Assembly: GCA_045534445.1 (NCBI GenBank)
Contig: JAZSJQ010000010.1
Location: 1 to 64,000, forward strand
Reading direction: 5' to 3'
Length of the DNA stretch: 64,000 nucleotides
Source: JAISGQ01 sp045534445
Lineage (GTDB): Bacteria > Bacillota > Clostridia > Oscillospirales > Acutalibacteraceae
Both the position numbers and the translations under genes were made by a program. The notes beneath the pieces are model-generated. The model searched no databases. It saw only the letters and a program-made list of their open reading frames with translations, and had not been told where the DNA came from. Each line of letters begins with the position of its first letter. Positions within the stretch are counted from its first letter, which is position 1. This document shows positions 1-8,380 of the stretch, in pieces.

Positions 1-94
1 TATGAACACAGCCTGTACCGCTTTCGATGGTAACGTGGTCACCAACGATTACAAGAGACTGTCTGTCAAGGAAGGGATGCTGAGCAGTCATGTA
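1..94. repeat. Direct repeat, copy 1 (library artefact)
   Basis: These 94 bases recur at 187-280 with a constant offset of 186 and one mismatch (A at 5, C at 191; synonymous in ileS). Both copies encode the same short piece of the IleS editing domain. The spacer between them is sequencing adapter, so I read this as a second pass over one short library insert rather than a biological duplication. Confidence 0.9.
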
Positions 95-178
95 AAGTCG
101 GAGGCCAAGCGGTCTTAGGAAGACAATACTAATGGCCAACTCCTTGGCTCACAGAACGACATGGCTACGATCCGACTT
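95..178. other. DNBSEQ/MGI adapter with 10-base index
   Basis: Positions 95-126 match the 32-base MGI forward adapter as I remember it (begins AAGTCGGAGGCC, ends AGGAAGACAA). Positions 137-178 match the reverse complement of the 42-base reverse adapter (begins CAACTCCTTGGC, ends GATCCGACTT). The ten bases between them, 127-136, sit where the sample index lies in the circular library construct. It is flanked on both sides by the same ileS fragment, as expected from reading around a circularised insert of about 102 bases (179-280). This is vector-type contamination, not genome. Confidence 0.95.
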
Positions 179-1180
179 GGGAGCGGTATGCACACAGCCT
201 GTACCGCTTTCGATGGTAACGTGGTCACCAACGATTACAAGAGACTGTCTGTCAAGGAAGGGATGCTGAGCAGTCATGTACTCAAGCTCTTCGCCCTTGA
301 TCTCGCCTACGATCTCATACTCTTCGATCTTGGCTGCCTTCATGGTGCTTTCGACAAGCTCATTGACGATGATATAGGTCTCGTTTCCTGCCTTGACAAG
401 ATTATACTTGAATCTGGGGCCTACGCAGATAGCAACGTTGCCGGGCAGGGTCCATGTGGTGGTTGTCCAGATAACGAAATATGTATTGTCAAGATCTGCG
501 CCAAGAGCCTTGAGCTTGCCCTTATCGTCAGTTACCTTGAACTTTACATAGATGGTGAAGCAGGGATCCTCACCGTACTCGATTTCAGACTCTGCAAGGG
601 CGGTCTGACAGTCGGTGCACCAGTAAACGGGCTTGAGGCCGCGGTAGATATGACCGTTGCAGGCAAGCTCTGCAAAGAACTCGATCTGCTTCTGCTCAAA
701 CTCGGGAAGAAGGGTGATATAGGGATTGTCCCACTCACCGATATAACCGATTCTCTTGAACTGCTCTCTCTGGTCGTTGATGTAGCCGTTTGCAAACTCT
801 GCGCAGAGCTTACGGAGCTCAACAACAGAAATGTGGTTGTCAACGCCTGCCTTTGCTCTTGCCTTAAGCTCGGTGGGAAGACCGTGGGTATCCCAGCCGG
901 GAACATAAGGAGAACAGAAGCCGTTCATGTTCTTGTATCTTACAACAAAGTCCTTGAGGGTCTTGTTAAGTGCATGACCAAGATGGATATCGCCGTTTGC
1001 ATAGGGAGGGCCATCGTGAAGAACAAACTTGGGCTTACCCTCATTCATCTTGATAAGCTTCTTATAAACGTCCATTTTCTCCCAGCGAGCCAGCATATCG
1101 GGCTCTCTCTGAGGAAGGTTTGCTCTCATGGGAAATTCCGTTTCGAGCATATTAAGTGTAGACTTATAATCCTGTGCCAA
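179..1180 (-). CDS. ileS: Isoleucyl-tRNA synthetase, N-terminal part (cut at contig end)
   Basis: This enzyme charges tRNA-Ile with isoleucine in the cytoplasm. About 334 codons remain of a protein usually longer than 900 residues. The class I HIGH-type motif HLGH is at residues 66-69 after PPYANGD, and the sequence runs into the CP1 editing domain (GTGCVHTAP). The KMSKS loop and anticodon domain are missing only because the contig runs into adapter at 178; the open frame continues into adapter and should not be translated. The start is TTG at 1180, with AGGAGA nine bases upstream. Only 43 bases separate it from divIVA, so there is no room for a T-box leader; it probably relies on read-through from the division cluster, as in Bacillus. 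Confidence 0.95.
187..280. repeat. Direct repeat, copy 2 (genuine ileS copy)
   Basis: This is the copy of the 94-base repeat that is continuous with the rest of ileS. Bases 179-186 complete the codons for the Thr-Ala-Pro that follow GTGCVH in the editing domain, so genomic sequence probably begins at 179. The partner copy lies at 1-94 across the adapter. Confidence 0.9.
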
Positions 1181-1223
1181 TGTTAATCTCTCCTATTGTT
1201 ACACGCAATTTTTGCGTAATAAT

Positions 1224-2108
1224 TTACTGACCTCTGCGTCTGAACAGATTTGCGGGGGAATTCTCTGATTCTTCGGGATTTGCACCGGAAAACGCTGCCT
1301 TTTCGGGATTGGGATCAAAGGAAGTGAAGCGAGGCTGACGACCTGAAGTAATGCCGCCGGGCTTAGATACATCCCCTTCATCACCGATGTTGACAGTAAA
1401 TCCGTCCTTTCTCTGAACGGGCTTTTCTGCTGCAGGAGCAACAGGTGCCACATCAGAGAATACAGGCTCTTCAACCGCAGGCATATCATTCTGTGCCGGA
1501 CGTGCTGCAGGCATCTGAGGTGCCTGAGGACGGGGTCTCTGTGCAGGACGTGCCGCAGGAGCCTCAGGTGCTGCCTCAGGCTGTGCAAAGGGAGCAGCTG
1601 CCTTTCTGTCAAGCATTACAACAGAATCTGACATCTCCCTTGTCTCAGGGGTAAGTATCTCTCCCGTAGGCAGATTATTGATAATAGTCAGGTGATCTTT
1701 ATATGCTTTAAGAAGTCTTGCCTTAAAATCAGCAATATCCTTCTGCATACGGTCAATTATCTCACGCTCGCGATGAATCTCAGTCTGAGCGTTTGCGACG
1801 ATTCTTTCTGCTTTGATAGTTGCATCTTTAAGAATTATCTCTGCTTTGTGCTTTGCATCTCTAAGGGAGGCATCGCCGACCTTCTGCGCATTCATCAGCG
1901 CATTGCGGATGGAATCCTCCTCCTGCTGATACTCGGAAAGACGGGCTGCAAGAACCTCAAGCTTTTTTACAAGCTCTGCATTCTCGCGAAGAAGTGCATC
2001 ATAGGAAAGCTGCACTTCATCAATGAAAGCCTCGACATCTTCAGCGCGATATCCGCCAAAGTTGGATTTTCTGAAATTGACATTTCTGATTTCGTTAAGA
2101 GTCAGCAT
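1224..2108 (-). CDS. divIVA: DivIVA-domain cell division protein
   Basis: DivIVA binds negatively curved membrane at septa and poles and recruits division or growth factors. The N-terminal DivIVA domain is clear (MLTLNEIRNVNF, then GGYRAEDVEAFIDEV), followed by a long coiled coil to about residue 150. The C-terminal half is a low-complexity Pro/Ala/Gln-rich tail, longer than in Bacillus DivIVA, making 294 residues. A GGGAGG site precedes the ATG at 2108. It lies between ylmH and ileS, the conserved Firmicutes order. The tail composition is typical of clostridial versions and probably disordered. Confidence 0.9.
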   Translation of the reverse strand: MLTLNEIRNVNFRKSNFGGYRAEDVEAFIDEVQLSYDALLRENAELVKKLEVLAARLSEYQQEEDSIRNALMNAQKVGDASLRDAKHKAEIILKDATIKAERIVANAQTEIHREREIIDRMQKDIADFKARLLKAYKDHLTIINNLPTGEILTPETREMSDSVVMLDRKAAAPFAQPEAAPEAPAARPAQRPRPQAPQMPAARPAQNDMPAVEEPVFSDVAPVAPAAEKPVQRKDGFTVNIGDEGDVSKPGGITSGRQPRFTSFDPNPEKAAFSGANPEESENSPANLFRRRGQ

Positions 2109-2129
2109 AATGTCTTAACCTCCCAAAAC

Positions 2130-2894
2130 TTAAATATACTTGCGCGCTTTCAGACTAAGACGTCCCTTGCGCGTCTGCGGTCCAATCTGATCAATAATAT
2201 ACTTTCCGTATCCACGAACGGATATTTTCGCTCCGTCTGCAACAGAAGCAGAATTAGAATAAGCCTCATTGTAATTCAGCGTAACACGGCCTGCCTTTAT
2301 CAGAGACGCCGCAGCATCCCTTCCTGTATTGGTAAGTACCTTTACAACACAGTCAAGTCTTGCAGATGCAACAGTTGAGGTGATAGCTTCAAATTTTGCA
2401 CCCTGAGGAAGCGGCAATTCATGACCTTCGGTCAATGAAACCCCTTCACCGCCAACCTTGAAAACCTGATCGAGGACGTACTGTGCTACATCTCTTTTCA
2501 GAAAGAAAACACATCTTCCCTCTCCCACAAGGATATCTCCTATAACCTCACGCTTAAGCCCTATTGACATCAGCGTGCCAAGGAAATCACGATGTGAAAG
2601 ATTAATTTCCTTCCGATACTCCGCTGTTATCGAAACAACATCGAAAAGATACGTCTCAATTTCCTGTCCGCAAGGAAAAATTCCCGCACATACCCTTTCA
2701 GCATTGTCGTAACCGCCCCAGAACGAAGCCTCTACGTCCCTGAAATTTCTCAGTCTTCCCTCTGCAAAGCTTCGCTCCCTCTCGTCAAGGAAACAGGTAT
2801 ACTGAGGTGCACTGCGCTTGTCCGCAAGAAAGGCTGCATCACAGAGCTTCGCATCAAGCAGCCTGCCCTCTTCAGTCTCATGAAAAAGCGGCAT
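2130..2894 (-). CDS. ylmH: YlmH-type S4-domain RNA-binding protein
   Basis: This 254-residue protein has the YlmH layout: an N-terminal and central YlmH region and a C-terminal S4 RNA-binding domain from about residue 180 (ARLDCVVKVL, then AGRVTLNY). In Bacillus, YlmH binds ribosomal 50S-peptidyl-tRNA complexes and has been linked to ribosome quality control, as a relative of RqcP; a genuine RqcP is encoded at 28044-28286 here. The start codon at 2894 shares one base with the sepF stop, so translation is probably coupled. The usual ylmG (YggT family) gene between sepF and ylmH is absent. Confidence 0.9.
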   Translation of the reverse strand: MPLFHETEEGRLLDAKLCDAAFLADKRSAPQYTCFLDERERSFAEGRLRNFRDVEASFWGGYDNAERVCAGIFPCGQEIETYLFDVVSITAEYRKEINLSHRDFLGTLMSIGLKREVIGDILVGEGRCVFFLKRDVAQYVLDQVFKVGGEGVSLTEGHELPLPQGAKFEAITSTVASARLDCVVKVLTNTGRDAAASLIKAGRVTLNYNEAYSNSASVADGAKISVRGYGKYIIDQIGPQTRKGRLSLKARKYI

Positions 2895-3364
2895 TAAAAG
2901 AATACTCCGTTATTCTCAAGCTCATCTATAACCTCAGCACCTGTAATGCCGACGTTATAAGGAGTGATTATGTAGGTTCTCTTTGCAATGCTCTTTATCT
3001 GACCGCCGTTTGCGTATGCGACACCGCTGAGGAAATCAACAACGCGGCGATATACATCCTTGTTTGTATTCTCAAGATTGAGAACAACGGTGTTCTTCTC
3101 CATAAGGCATTCAGCTATTGCAAATGCATCAGATGAATTCTCCGGGTGGAACACAACAACATTGAGCTGTGCAGTGGTGTGAATGCTGACAACTTTATTG
3201 TTTGACTCAAGTCTTGTTGCCTTTACTGTTCTTTCGGGAAGCGGCTCTTCTCTGTAATAATTTTCCTCTTCCTCGTAATCGTCGTAATCATCATAGTCAT
3301 CATAGTCGGGTACAGTATTTGTAAGTCTGCTTGTGAAGTTTCTGAAAGTATCCTTGATTCCCAT
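2894..3364 (-). CDS. sepF: Cell division protein SepF
   Basis: SepF polymerises on the membrane and tethers FtsZ during septation. The 156-residue protein has the expected N-terminal amphipathic helix (MGIKDTFRNF), a strongly acidic Asp/Tyr-rich linker at about residues 20-38, and the C-terminal SepF domain (VVVFHPENSSDA through the terminal GVFF). A GGAGG site lies just before the ATG at 3364 and overlaps the yggS stop. Position next to yggS, ylmH and divIVA agrees with the conserved division cluster. Confidence 0.95.
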   Translation of the reverse strand: MGIKDTFRNFTSRLTNTVPDYDDYDDYDDYEEEENYYREEPLPERTVKATRLESNNKVVSIHTTAQLNVVVFHPENSSDAFAIAECLMEKNTVVLNLENTNKDVYRRVVDFLSGVAYANGGQIKSIAKRTYIITPYNVGITGAEVIDELENNGVFF

Positions 3365-3376
3365 TCTTTTTCCTCC

Positions 3377-4108
3377 TTAATAATTCCTTGCGCCGAACAA
3401 TGCCGAACCGACTCGTACTATATTGGCGCCTTCCTCTATTGCAATTTCATAATCCGATGACATACCCATAGAAATATATTTCATCTTAACATTACTATTA
3501 TCTTTGTTTTTATCCTTAATGTCAATGAACAGATTGTATATTTCTTTAAAAAAGTGCCTTGTTTTTTGCAAATCAGCGTCAAAAGGCGGGATCGTCATGA
3601 GTCCGCACACACGAATCGACTCAAATGAGCTGATTTCGTTTATCAGAGACTCAACTTCTTCGGATTTTACTCCGCCCTTGCTTTCCTCACAGCCTATGTT
3701 CACTTCTATCAGCACATCGGTGGTTATCCCCATAGCTTTTGAGTGCTTTGATATCTCTTTTGCAAGCCTTACAGAGTCCACCGACTCGATCATGGAAACC
3801 TTTCCGACGACCTGCTTTACCTTATTGGTCTGCAACGAACCGATAAGGTGTATAGTAAGATCATCCTTATTCAGCTCTTCGTACTTGGAATTAAGCTCCT
3901 GAACACGGTTTTCACCTATAAAATCAACACCGAGAGAAATGGCATGGTTGATTATCTCAGTGGGCACTGTCTTTGTGACCGCCATAAGCCTTACATCGGA
4001 CGGTGAGCGCCCTGCTCTTTCTGCGGCAGCCTCGATATTGGCTCTGATCTGACGCAGATTCTCTTCAACTGCCTGCTTCCATTCCTCAATCGTTAACGAT
4101 CTTTCCAT
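3377..4108 (-). CDS. yggS: YggS/PLPBP-family pyridoxal-phosphate homeostasis protein
   Basis: YggS (YlmE in Bacillus) is a single-domain PLP-binding barrel that buffers vitamin B6 and affects amino-acid metabolism; no catalytic activity is established. The PLP lysine is Lys46 in the motif VTKTVP, followed by GENRVQEL and the phosphate-binding LSMGMSSDYEIAI-type segment. I chose the ATG at 4108, giving 243 residues, because GGAAGGGA lies upstream; an in-frame TTG at 4132 has no such support. The gene starts inside the 3' end of the HlyD-like gene (23-base overlap) and leads into sepF. Confidence 0.93.
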   Translation of the reverse strand: MERSLTIEEWKQAVEENLRQIRANIEAAAERAGRSPSDVRLMAVTKTVPTEIINHAISLGVDFIGENRVQELNSKYEELNKDDLTIHLIGSLQTNKVKQVVGKVSMIESVDSVRLAKEISKHSKAMGITTDVLIEVNIGCEESKGGVKSEEVESLINEISSFESIRVCGLMTIPPFDADLQKTRHFFKEIYNLFIDIKDKNKDNSNVKMKYISMGMSSDYEIAIEEGANIVRVGSALFGARNY

Positions 4109-5444
4109 CGTAGAGATCCCTTCCTTCAACAATTACCTCATCATAAAGCTTGAGATACTGGCTGTCGGTTATATTGTTTCTGACAACCGTAATTCCGTCG
4201 CGTGAATAAAGAACATCAACGCATCTGAATATGACCTCATTGCCCCAGAGTACATATACGCCCACCTGCTCAACATCATAGGTCACCGTAACATCTCCGT
4301 CGCCCTCGGCAACAACGCCGTACTGATATGCATCAGACGCAGATACCACTATTTCCTTTGTTATGGTCTGCGAACGAATGGCATCGGTCTTGATGCCTAT
4401 TCCTTCATAACTCTTAACCTGTATTACTATGGGCTGTGAACGAATGGCGGTCAGTTCAGCAAGCAGATAGTTACAGGTAAAAAGAACCACTGCTCTGTCA
4501 TCACCCTCAGTGTGATTCACATATTCAAGAGTTGCACGTACACTGCCGACCTCTGCATAGGGCAATTTTATTGTATATGTTTTTCCAACTGAAAGCTTTT
4601 CCGCCTCTTCGGCAGGTATCGCACTTACCAAATGCCACTTATAATCATCCGCTATCTTACCTATGTATTTTGAAGTATCAACATAAGTCAAAGACTGCAT
4701 AAGTCCATCGATATCCTGAGGTGTAAGCTTTTTTGAATCTTTGGTCGCCAGCTTATTCTCATGTCCGTCAACTGAGCTCACATAATATCCCGCATTGCTT
4801 GCCTTTACAATTTCAGGCTCAATATTATGCTTTGCCTCAAGGCGGGATTTTTCCTCTTCAAGCTGCTTTATTCTGTCATTGAAATTGTCAACATCATGCT
4901 TGTATATCTGACGCTTATTCAGAAGATATGTGATATCTGATCTTATATCATCAACAAGTTCAAGATCACCGTCGTTTACAGCTTCTGCCAGTGCATTTAT
5001 GCGTTCATCAAGCAATTTGTCTATAGATGAAGACTCTGCGGCAGCCGTCTCCATTTTTTTGAATTCCTCTATCTGTCTGTCAATTTCCTTTATTCTGTTG
5101 TAGGCGTTGGCATCTTCGGCAGTTCTGAATACATATGCAATAGTCTGCCCCTTGGACACCTTACCTCCCTCTGTAACCGCAGGCACGATTACACCTGAAT
5201 ATTCATTCTCGATGAGCATTTCATCTCTTATGGTTATTCCCACAGCGTCTATCTCATCGCTCAGTTCAACGCTGAGCGCCTGCTCTGTTACGATTTTTGT
5301 ATATGCGTGCTGATAAAGCTGATATGCCAGATAAAACAGCAGAAGGATGCTTATAACTCCTATTGCACACCATTTTATTATCTTCACCGCTTTAGGGGAC
5401 AGATTGAAGTCGCCTATCTTCTCTTTTAATACGTTTTTGCTCAT
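4086..5444 (-). CDS. HlyD-like membrane-fusion/adaptor protein
   Basis: The 452-residue protein has a short cytoplasmic N-terminus, one membrane span at about residues 23-43, and a large external part with HlyD features: a biotinyl-lipoyl-like beta segment (GVIVPAVTEGGKVSKGQTIAYVF), a central coiled coil with Glu/Lys/Arg-rich heptads, and further beta domains. HlyD proteins normally bridge an exporter to the outside, but no transporter gene is beside it. The ATG at 5444 overlaps the miaA stop as ATGA, so translation is coupled. Genes of this type occur next to sepF in other Clostridia, so an envelope or division role is a reasonable inference. Confidence 0.8.
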   Translation of the reverse strand: MSKNVLKEKIGDFNLSPKAVKIIKWCAIGVISILLLFYLAYQLYQHAYTKIVTEQALSVELSDEIDAVGITIRDEMLIENEYSGVIVPAVTEGGKVSKGQTIAYVFRTAEDANAYNRIKEIDRQIEEFKKMETAAAESSSIDKLLDERINALAEAVNDGDLELVDDIRSDITYLLNKRQIYKHDVDNFNDRIKQLEEEKSRLEAKHNIEPEIVKASNAGYYVSSVDGHENKLATKDSKKLTPQDIDGLMQSLTYVDTSKYIGKIADDYKWHLVSAIPAEEAEKLSVGKTYTIKLPYAEVGSVRATLEYVNHTEGDDRAVVLFTCNYLLAELTAIRSQPIVIQVKSYEGIGIKTDAIRSQTITKEIVVSASDAYQYGVVAEGDGDVTVTYDVEQVGVYVLWGNEVIFRCVDVLYSRDGITVVRNNITDSQYLKLYDEVIVEGRDLYDGKIVND

Positions 5445-6397
5445 GCTTTCGTTTCCTCTCCCAACCATGGCTCAATATACAGCATGGCTTTATCTGCAAG
5501 CGCACTGACATCTGAAGCTTCCATGCCGTCGAGCCATTTTATTCTTTCATCTCGGCGAAACCATGTAAGCTGGCGCTTGGCATATCTGCGAGTCTGACGC
5601 TTCAGTATTTCAACAGCCTCTGAAAGACTCTGACTTTCGGAAAAATACCCAAACAGCTCCTTATGTCCTATTGCCTGCACCGAAGTTTTGCCGACACTAT
5701 TATACGCCATACGTGCCTCATCAATCAAGCCCTTATTTAGCATTATGTCTACTCTTTTATTAATTCTCTCATAAAGTATTTCTCTATCGGAAAAACTCAC
5801 TCCAATCGGCATAATATCATACCTGCTTTCAGTTTGGCGTGACATTCTGTTTTGCTCCGACAGGGTAATTCCGCTTGACATAAATATTTCAAGCGCACGG
5901 ACTATTCTTGATATATGGTTCGGATGGAGACGTTCGGCAGTTTCAGGGTCGATCTTCCGAAGTTCATCAAGCAGTGCCTCTCCTCCCTCTTTTTCTGCAC
6001 GCTCATTAAGCCTCTCTCGGATTTTTTCGTCAGAGGGCGCATCGACAAAAGACAGGTCATCAACAAGAGAAGAATAATAAAGTCCTGTTCCGCCGCACAA
6101 TATGGGGAGTTTTCCTCTTTCAGCAATATCTGCTATACACTTATGCGCCATTTCGCAATAACGTGATACGGAAAAAGCCTCACAGGGTTCAATGCAGCTT
6201 ACCATATGATGCGGTATGCCGCACTGTTCCTCTTCTGTAGGAGCTGCCGTAGCTATCTCCATGCCCCTGTATATCTGCATGGAGTCGCAGGAAACCACCT
6301 CGCCGCCGAGCCTTTTCGCAAGCTCGACTGCAAGGGCTGTCTTTCCTGATGCAGTGGGACCTACCACCGCAAGAAGTCTGATTCTTTCATTACTCAT
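5441..6397 (-). CDS. miaA: tRNA dimethylallyltransferase MiaA
   Basis: MiaA transfers a dimethylallyl group to N6 of A37 in tRNAs reading UNN codons; MiaB, encoded at 12128-13513, then methylthiolates the product. The P-loop GPTASGKT is at residues 13-20, followed by the DSMQIYRGM substrate motif and the later GxKELFGY region. Length (318) is normal. It lies 3 bases after mutL and overlaps the downstream HlyD-like gene by four bases, so mutS, mutL and miaA are probably one transcript. Confidence 0.96.
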   Translation of the reverse strand: MSNERIRLLAVVGPTASGKTALAVELAKRLGGEVVSCDSMQIYRGMEIATAAPTEEEQCGIPHHMVSCIEPCEAFSVSRYCEMAHKCIADIAERGKLPILCGGTGLYYSSLVDDLSFVDAPSDEKIRERLNERAEKEGGEALLDELRKIDPETAERLHPNHISRIVRALEIFMSSGITLSEQNRMSRQTESRYDIMPIGVSFSDREILYERINKRVDIMLNKGLIDEARMAYNSVGKTSVQAIGHKELFGYFSESQSLSEAVEILKRQTRRYAKRQLTWFRRDERIKWLDGMEASDVSALADKAMLYIEPWLGEETKA

Positions 6398-6400
6398 AAT

Positions 6401-8368
6401 TTAAGCTCTGCCAAAATTCTTTTCTATTTCGCTCTTTTTAAGCGTAATCCATATAGGTCTGCCATGTGGGCAGTATCTGACATCAGGATTTGCAATAAGC
6501 TCAAGCACAAGCTGTGCAAGCTCGTCCGCATTGGTGTCGTCCCCTGCTTTTATTGCAGATTTGCAGGCTATTGTCTGGAACATTCTCTCGGTTTTTGCAG
6601 TGACTGTTGCATCGGATTTATTCCCGAAATTACCTGCAATTTCCATGATTGCACCCGCAATGTCAGTGCCCACAAGATACACAGGAACTGATCTTACCAT
6701 TACGGTTCCGATCCCGAAATCGTCCACCTCAAAGCCAGCCTCAGCGAGCAGGTCAAGATTTTCAAGGACCGCATTGTAATGCATCTTTTCAAGGGTGACT
6801 GTAACAGGAATCGAAAGAAGCTGAGATGCAGGCTCCTTCCTGTTTTCCATGAGCTTCTTGTACTTCAGCCGCTCGTGTGCGGCGTGCTTATCGATATATA
6901 TAAGCTGTTTTTCTGATTCAACAATTATGTATGTATTGAAAACCTCGCCTATAATGCGATAATCGGGCATCGCAAAATTGCTCTGTTCCGTCTCAGGCTC
7001 TTCAATTACCTCAGGCTCGATTATCGGAAGCTGTTCGGTCTCTTTCTTAGTTATTATGATTTCTTCCTCTTTTGGTTTTTCGGGGAAGATATCGATCATG
7101 GGTATTCTTGGAGGTGTCGACACTGTCGAGGGTCTTATTACCTGCACAGCATTGTCGCTGACGCCTCTGCCTCCCGATAGCCTGTTCAGCATATTTTCAG
7201 GCTGGGTTTCAATTATCTGAGGTTTCTCCTGCACAGAAGATTTTTGTACTGTCTGCGGCGCTTTTACGGGCTGTTCCTTATTGAAAATCGTTGTCTGAAC
7301 AGTATTAACTGTCTCCTGCGGCAGAGGAGGCCGGGTGCTTACAGGGCGCTTTTCGGGTATCTTCATTTCCTTTCGCTCATCATTTTCGGAAAGGGAATTC
7401 TTTACTCCCCAGTAAACACAGTCAAACACCGGTCTTTCATTTGTAAATCTTACTTCCAGTTTTGCAGGGTGCACATTCACATCCACCGCAGCACAGGAGA
7501 TATTTACCGACAGCACACAGGCAGGGTGCTTACCTATCATAACTGCACCCTTGCAGGCTTCTTCTACTGCCGCCTGCATTGTTCTGCTCTTTACATATCT
7601 GCCGTTTATAAAGAATATCTGCATACTCATATTGGGTCTGGCATTGACAGGCTTTGACACATAGCCCTCTACCGATACATTGTTAAGTGAATACTTAACG
7701 GGAATTAGCCCTGATGCAAATTCCTTGCCATAGACTGCACGGATTGCAGACAGGGGTTTACCGTCTCCGGGTGTACGCAGGCATTCTTTTCCGTCGCGTA
7801 TAAAAGTAAATGCTATTTCAGGATGGGAAAGCGCTATTCTGTCCACCGCAGAAGCACAGGCATTGCCCTCTGCCACATCCTTTTTAAGGAACTTCATTCT
7901 GGCAGGTGTATTGAAAAATATATCACTCGCAGTTATACGGGTGCCTACAGCGCAGGCAGTCTCCTCACTGAGTATCTCTTCTCCGCCTTCTATGCAGTAG
8001 CGAAGTCCCACATCTGATCCATACGCCCTTGTGATAAGCTCAACGCGGCACACTGCCGCAATTGATGCCAATGCCTCTCCTCGAAATCCGAGAGTCGCAA
8101 TTGCCTCAAGGTCTGCTCCAGTCTCTATCTTGCTTGTTGCATGACGAAGAAACGCCGTTGGCACATCTTCCGCAGAAATGCCGCAGCCGTTATCTGTAAT
8201 GCGGAGCATTTCCACTCCGCCCCGTCTTATTTCGACAGTTATGGATGTAGCTCCTGCATCTATTGAATTTTCAACCAGTTCCTTTATCACAGAGGCAGGA
8301 CGTTCAACAACCTCGCCTGCTGCAATAAGCTCTGCTGTGTGCTTGTCAAGAAGTCTGACCTTAGGCAT
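6401..8368 (-). CDS. mutL: DNA mismatch repair protein MutL
   Basis: MutL is the ATP-dependent matchmaker, and in most Firmicutes the nicking endonuclease, of mismatch repair. The N-terminal GHKL ATPase motifs are present (ELVENSIDAGA, DNGCGI, GFRGEALASI). A Pro/Glu-rich linker follows at about residues 330-460, then the C-terminal dimerisation/nuclease domain with ACKSAIK and CPHGRP. The endonuclease motif is altered: it reads DKHAAHERLKYK where DQHA-x2-E-x4-E is expected, so the last Glu is Lys. I chose ATG at 8368 (655 residues), with AAGGTGG upstream; this site overlaps the mutS stop. Confidence 0.95.
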   Translation of the reverse strand: MPKVRLLDKHTAELIAAGEVVERPASVIKELVENSIDAGATSITVEIRRGGVEMLRITDNGCGISAEDVPTAFLRHATSKIETGADLEAIATLGFRGEALASIAAVCRVELITRAYGSDVGLRYCIEGGEEILSEETACAVGTRITASDIFFNTPARMKFLKKDVAEGNACASAVDRIALSHPEIAFTFIRDGKECLRTPGDGKPLSAIRAVYGKEFASGLIPVKYSLNNVSVEGYVSKPVNARPNMSMQIFFINGRYVKSRTMQAAVEEACKGAVMIGKHPACVLSVNISCAAVDVNVHPAKLEVRFTNERPVFDCVYWGVKNSLSENDERKEMKIPEKRPVSTRPPLPQETVNTVQTTIFNKEQPVKAPQTVQKSSVQEKPQIIETQPENMLNRLSGGRGVSDNAVQVIRPSTVSTPPRIPMIDIFPEKPKEEEIIITKKETEQLPIIEPEVIEEPETEQSNFAMPDYRIIGEVFNTYIIVESEKQLIYIDKHAAHERLKYKKLMENRKEPASQLLSIPVTVTLEKMHYNAVLENLDLLAEAGFEVDDFGIGTVMVRSVPVYLVGTDIAGAIMEIAGNFGNKSDATVTAKTERMFQTIACKSAIKAGDDTNADELAQLVLELIANPDVRYCPHGRPIWITLKKSEIEKNFGRA

Positions 8369-8380
8369 ATTAACCACCTT

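Noticed and set aside
95..186. Possible tRNA- or small-RNA-like spacer between the two ileS repeats
   Set aside because: The segment matches sequencing-adapter arms and an index; it has no tRNA cloverleaf.
179..1180. ileS as a pseudogene truncated by mutation
   Set aside because: The break coincides with adapter sequence, so the truncation is a contig-end artefact.
161..1186. 341-codon open frame on the plus strand
   Set aside because: It is antisense to ileS over its full length, begins in adapter and resembles no protein; the minus strand carries the clear synthetase motifs.
1181..1223. T-box leader in front of ileS
   Set aside because: Only 43 bases lie between divIVA and ileS; a T-box leader needs far more.
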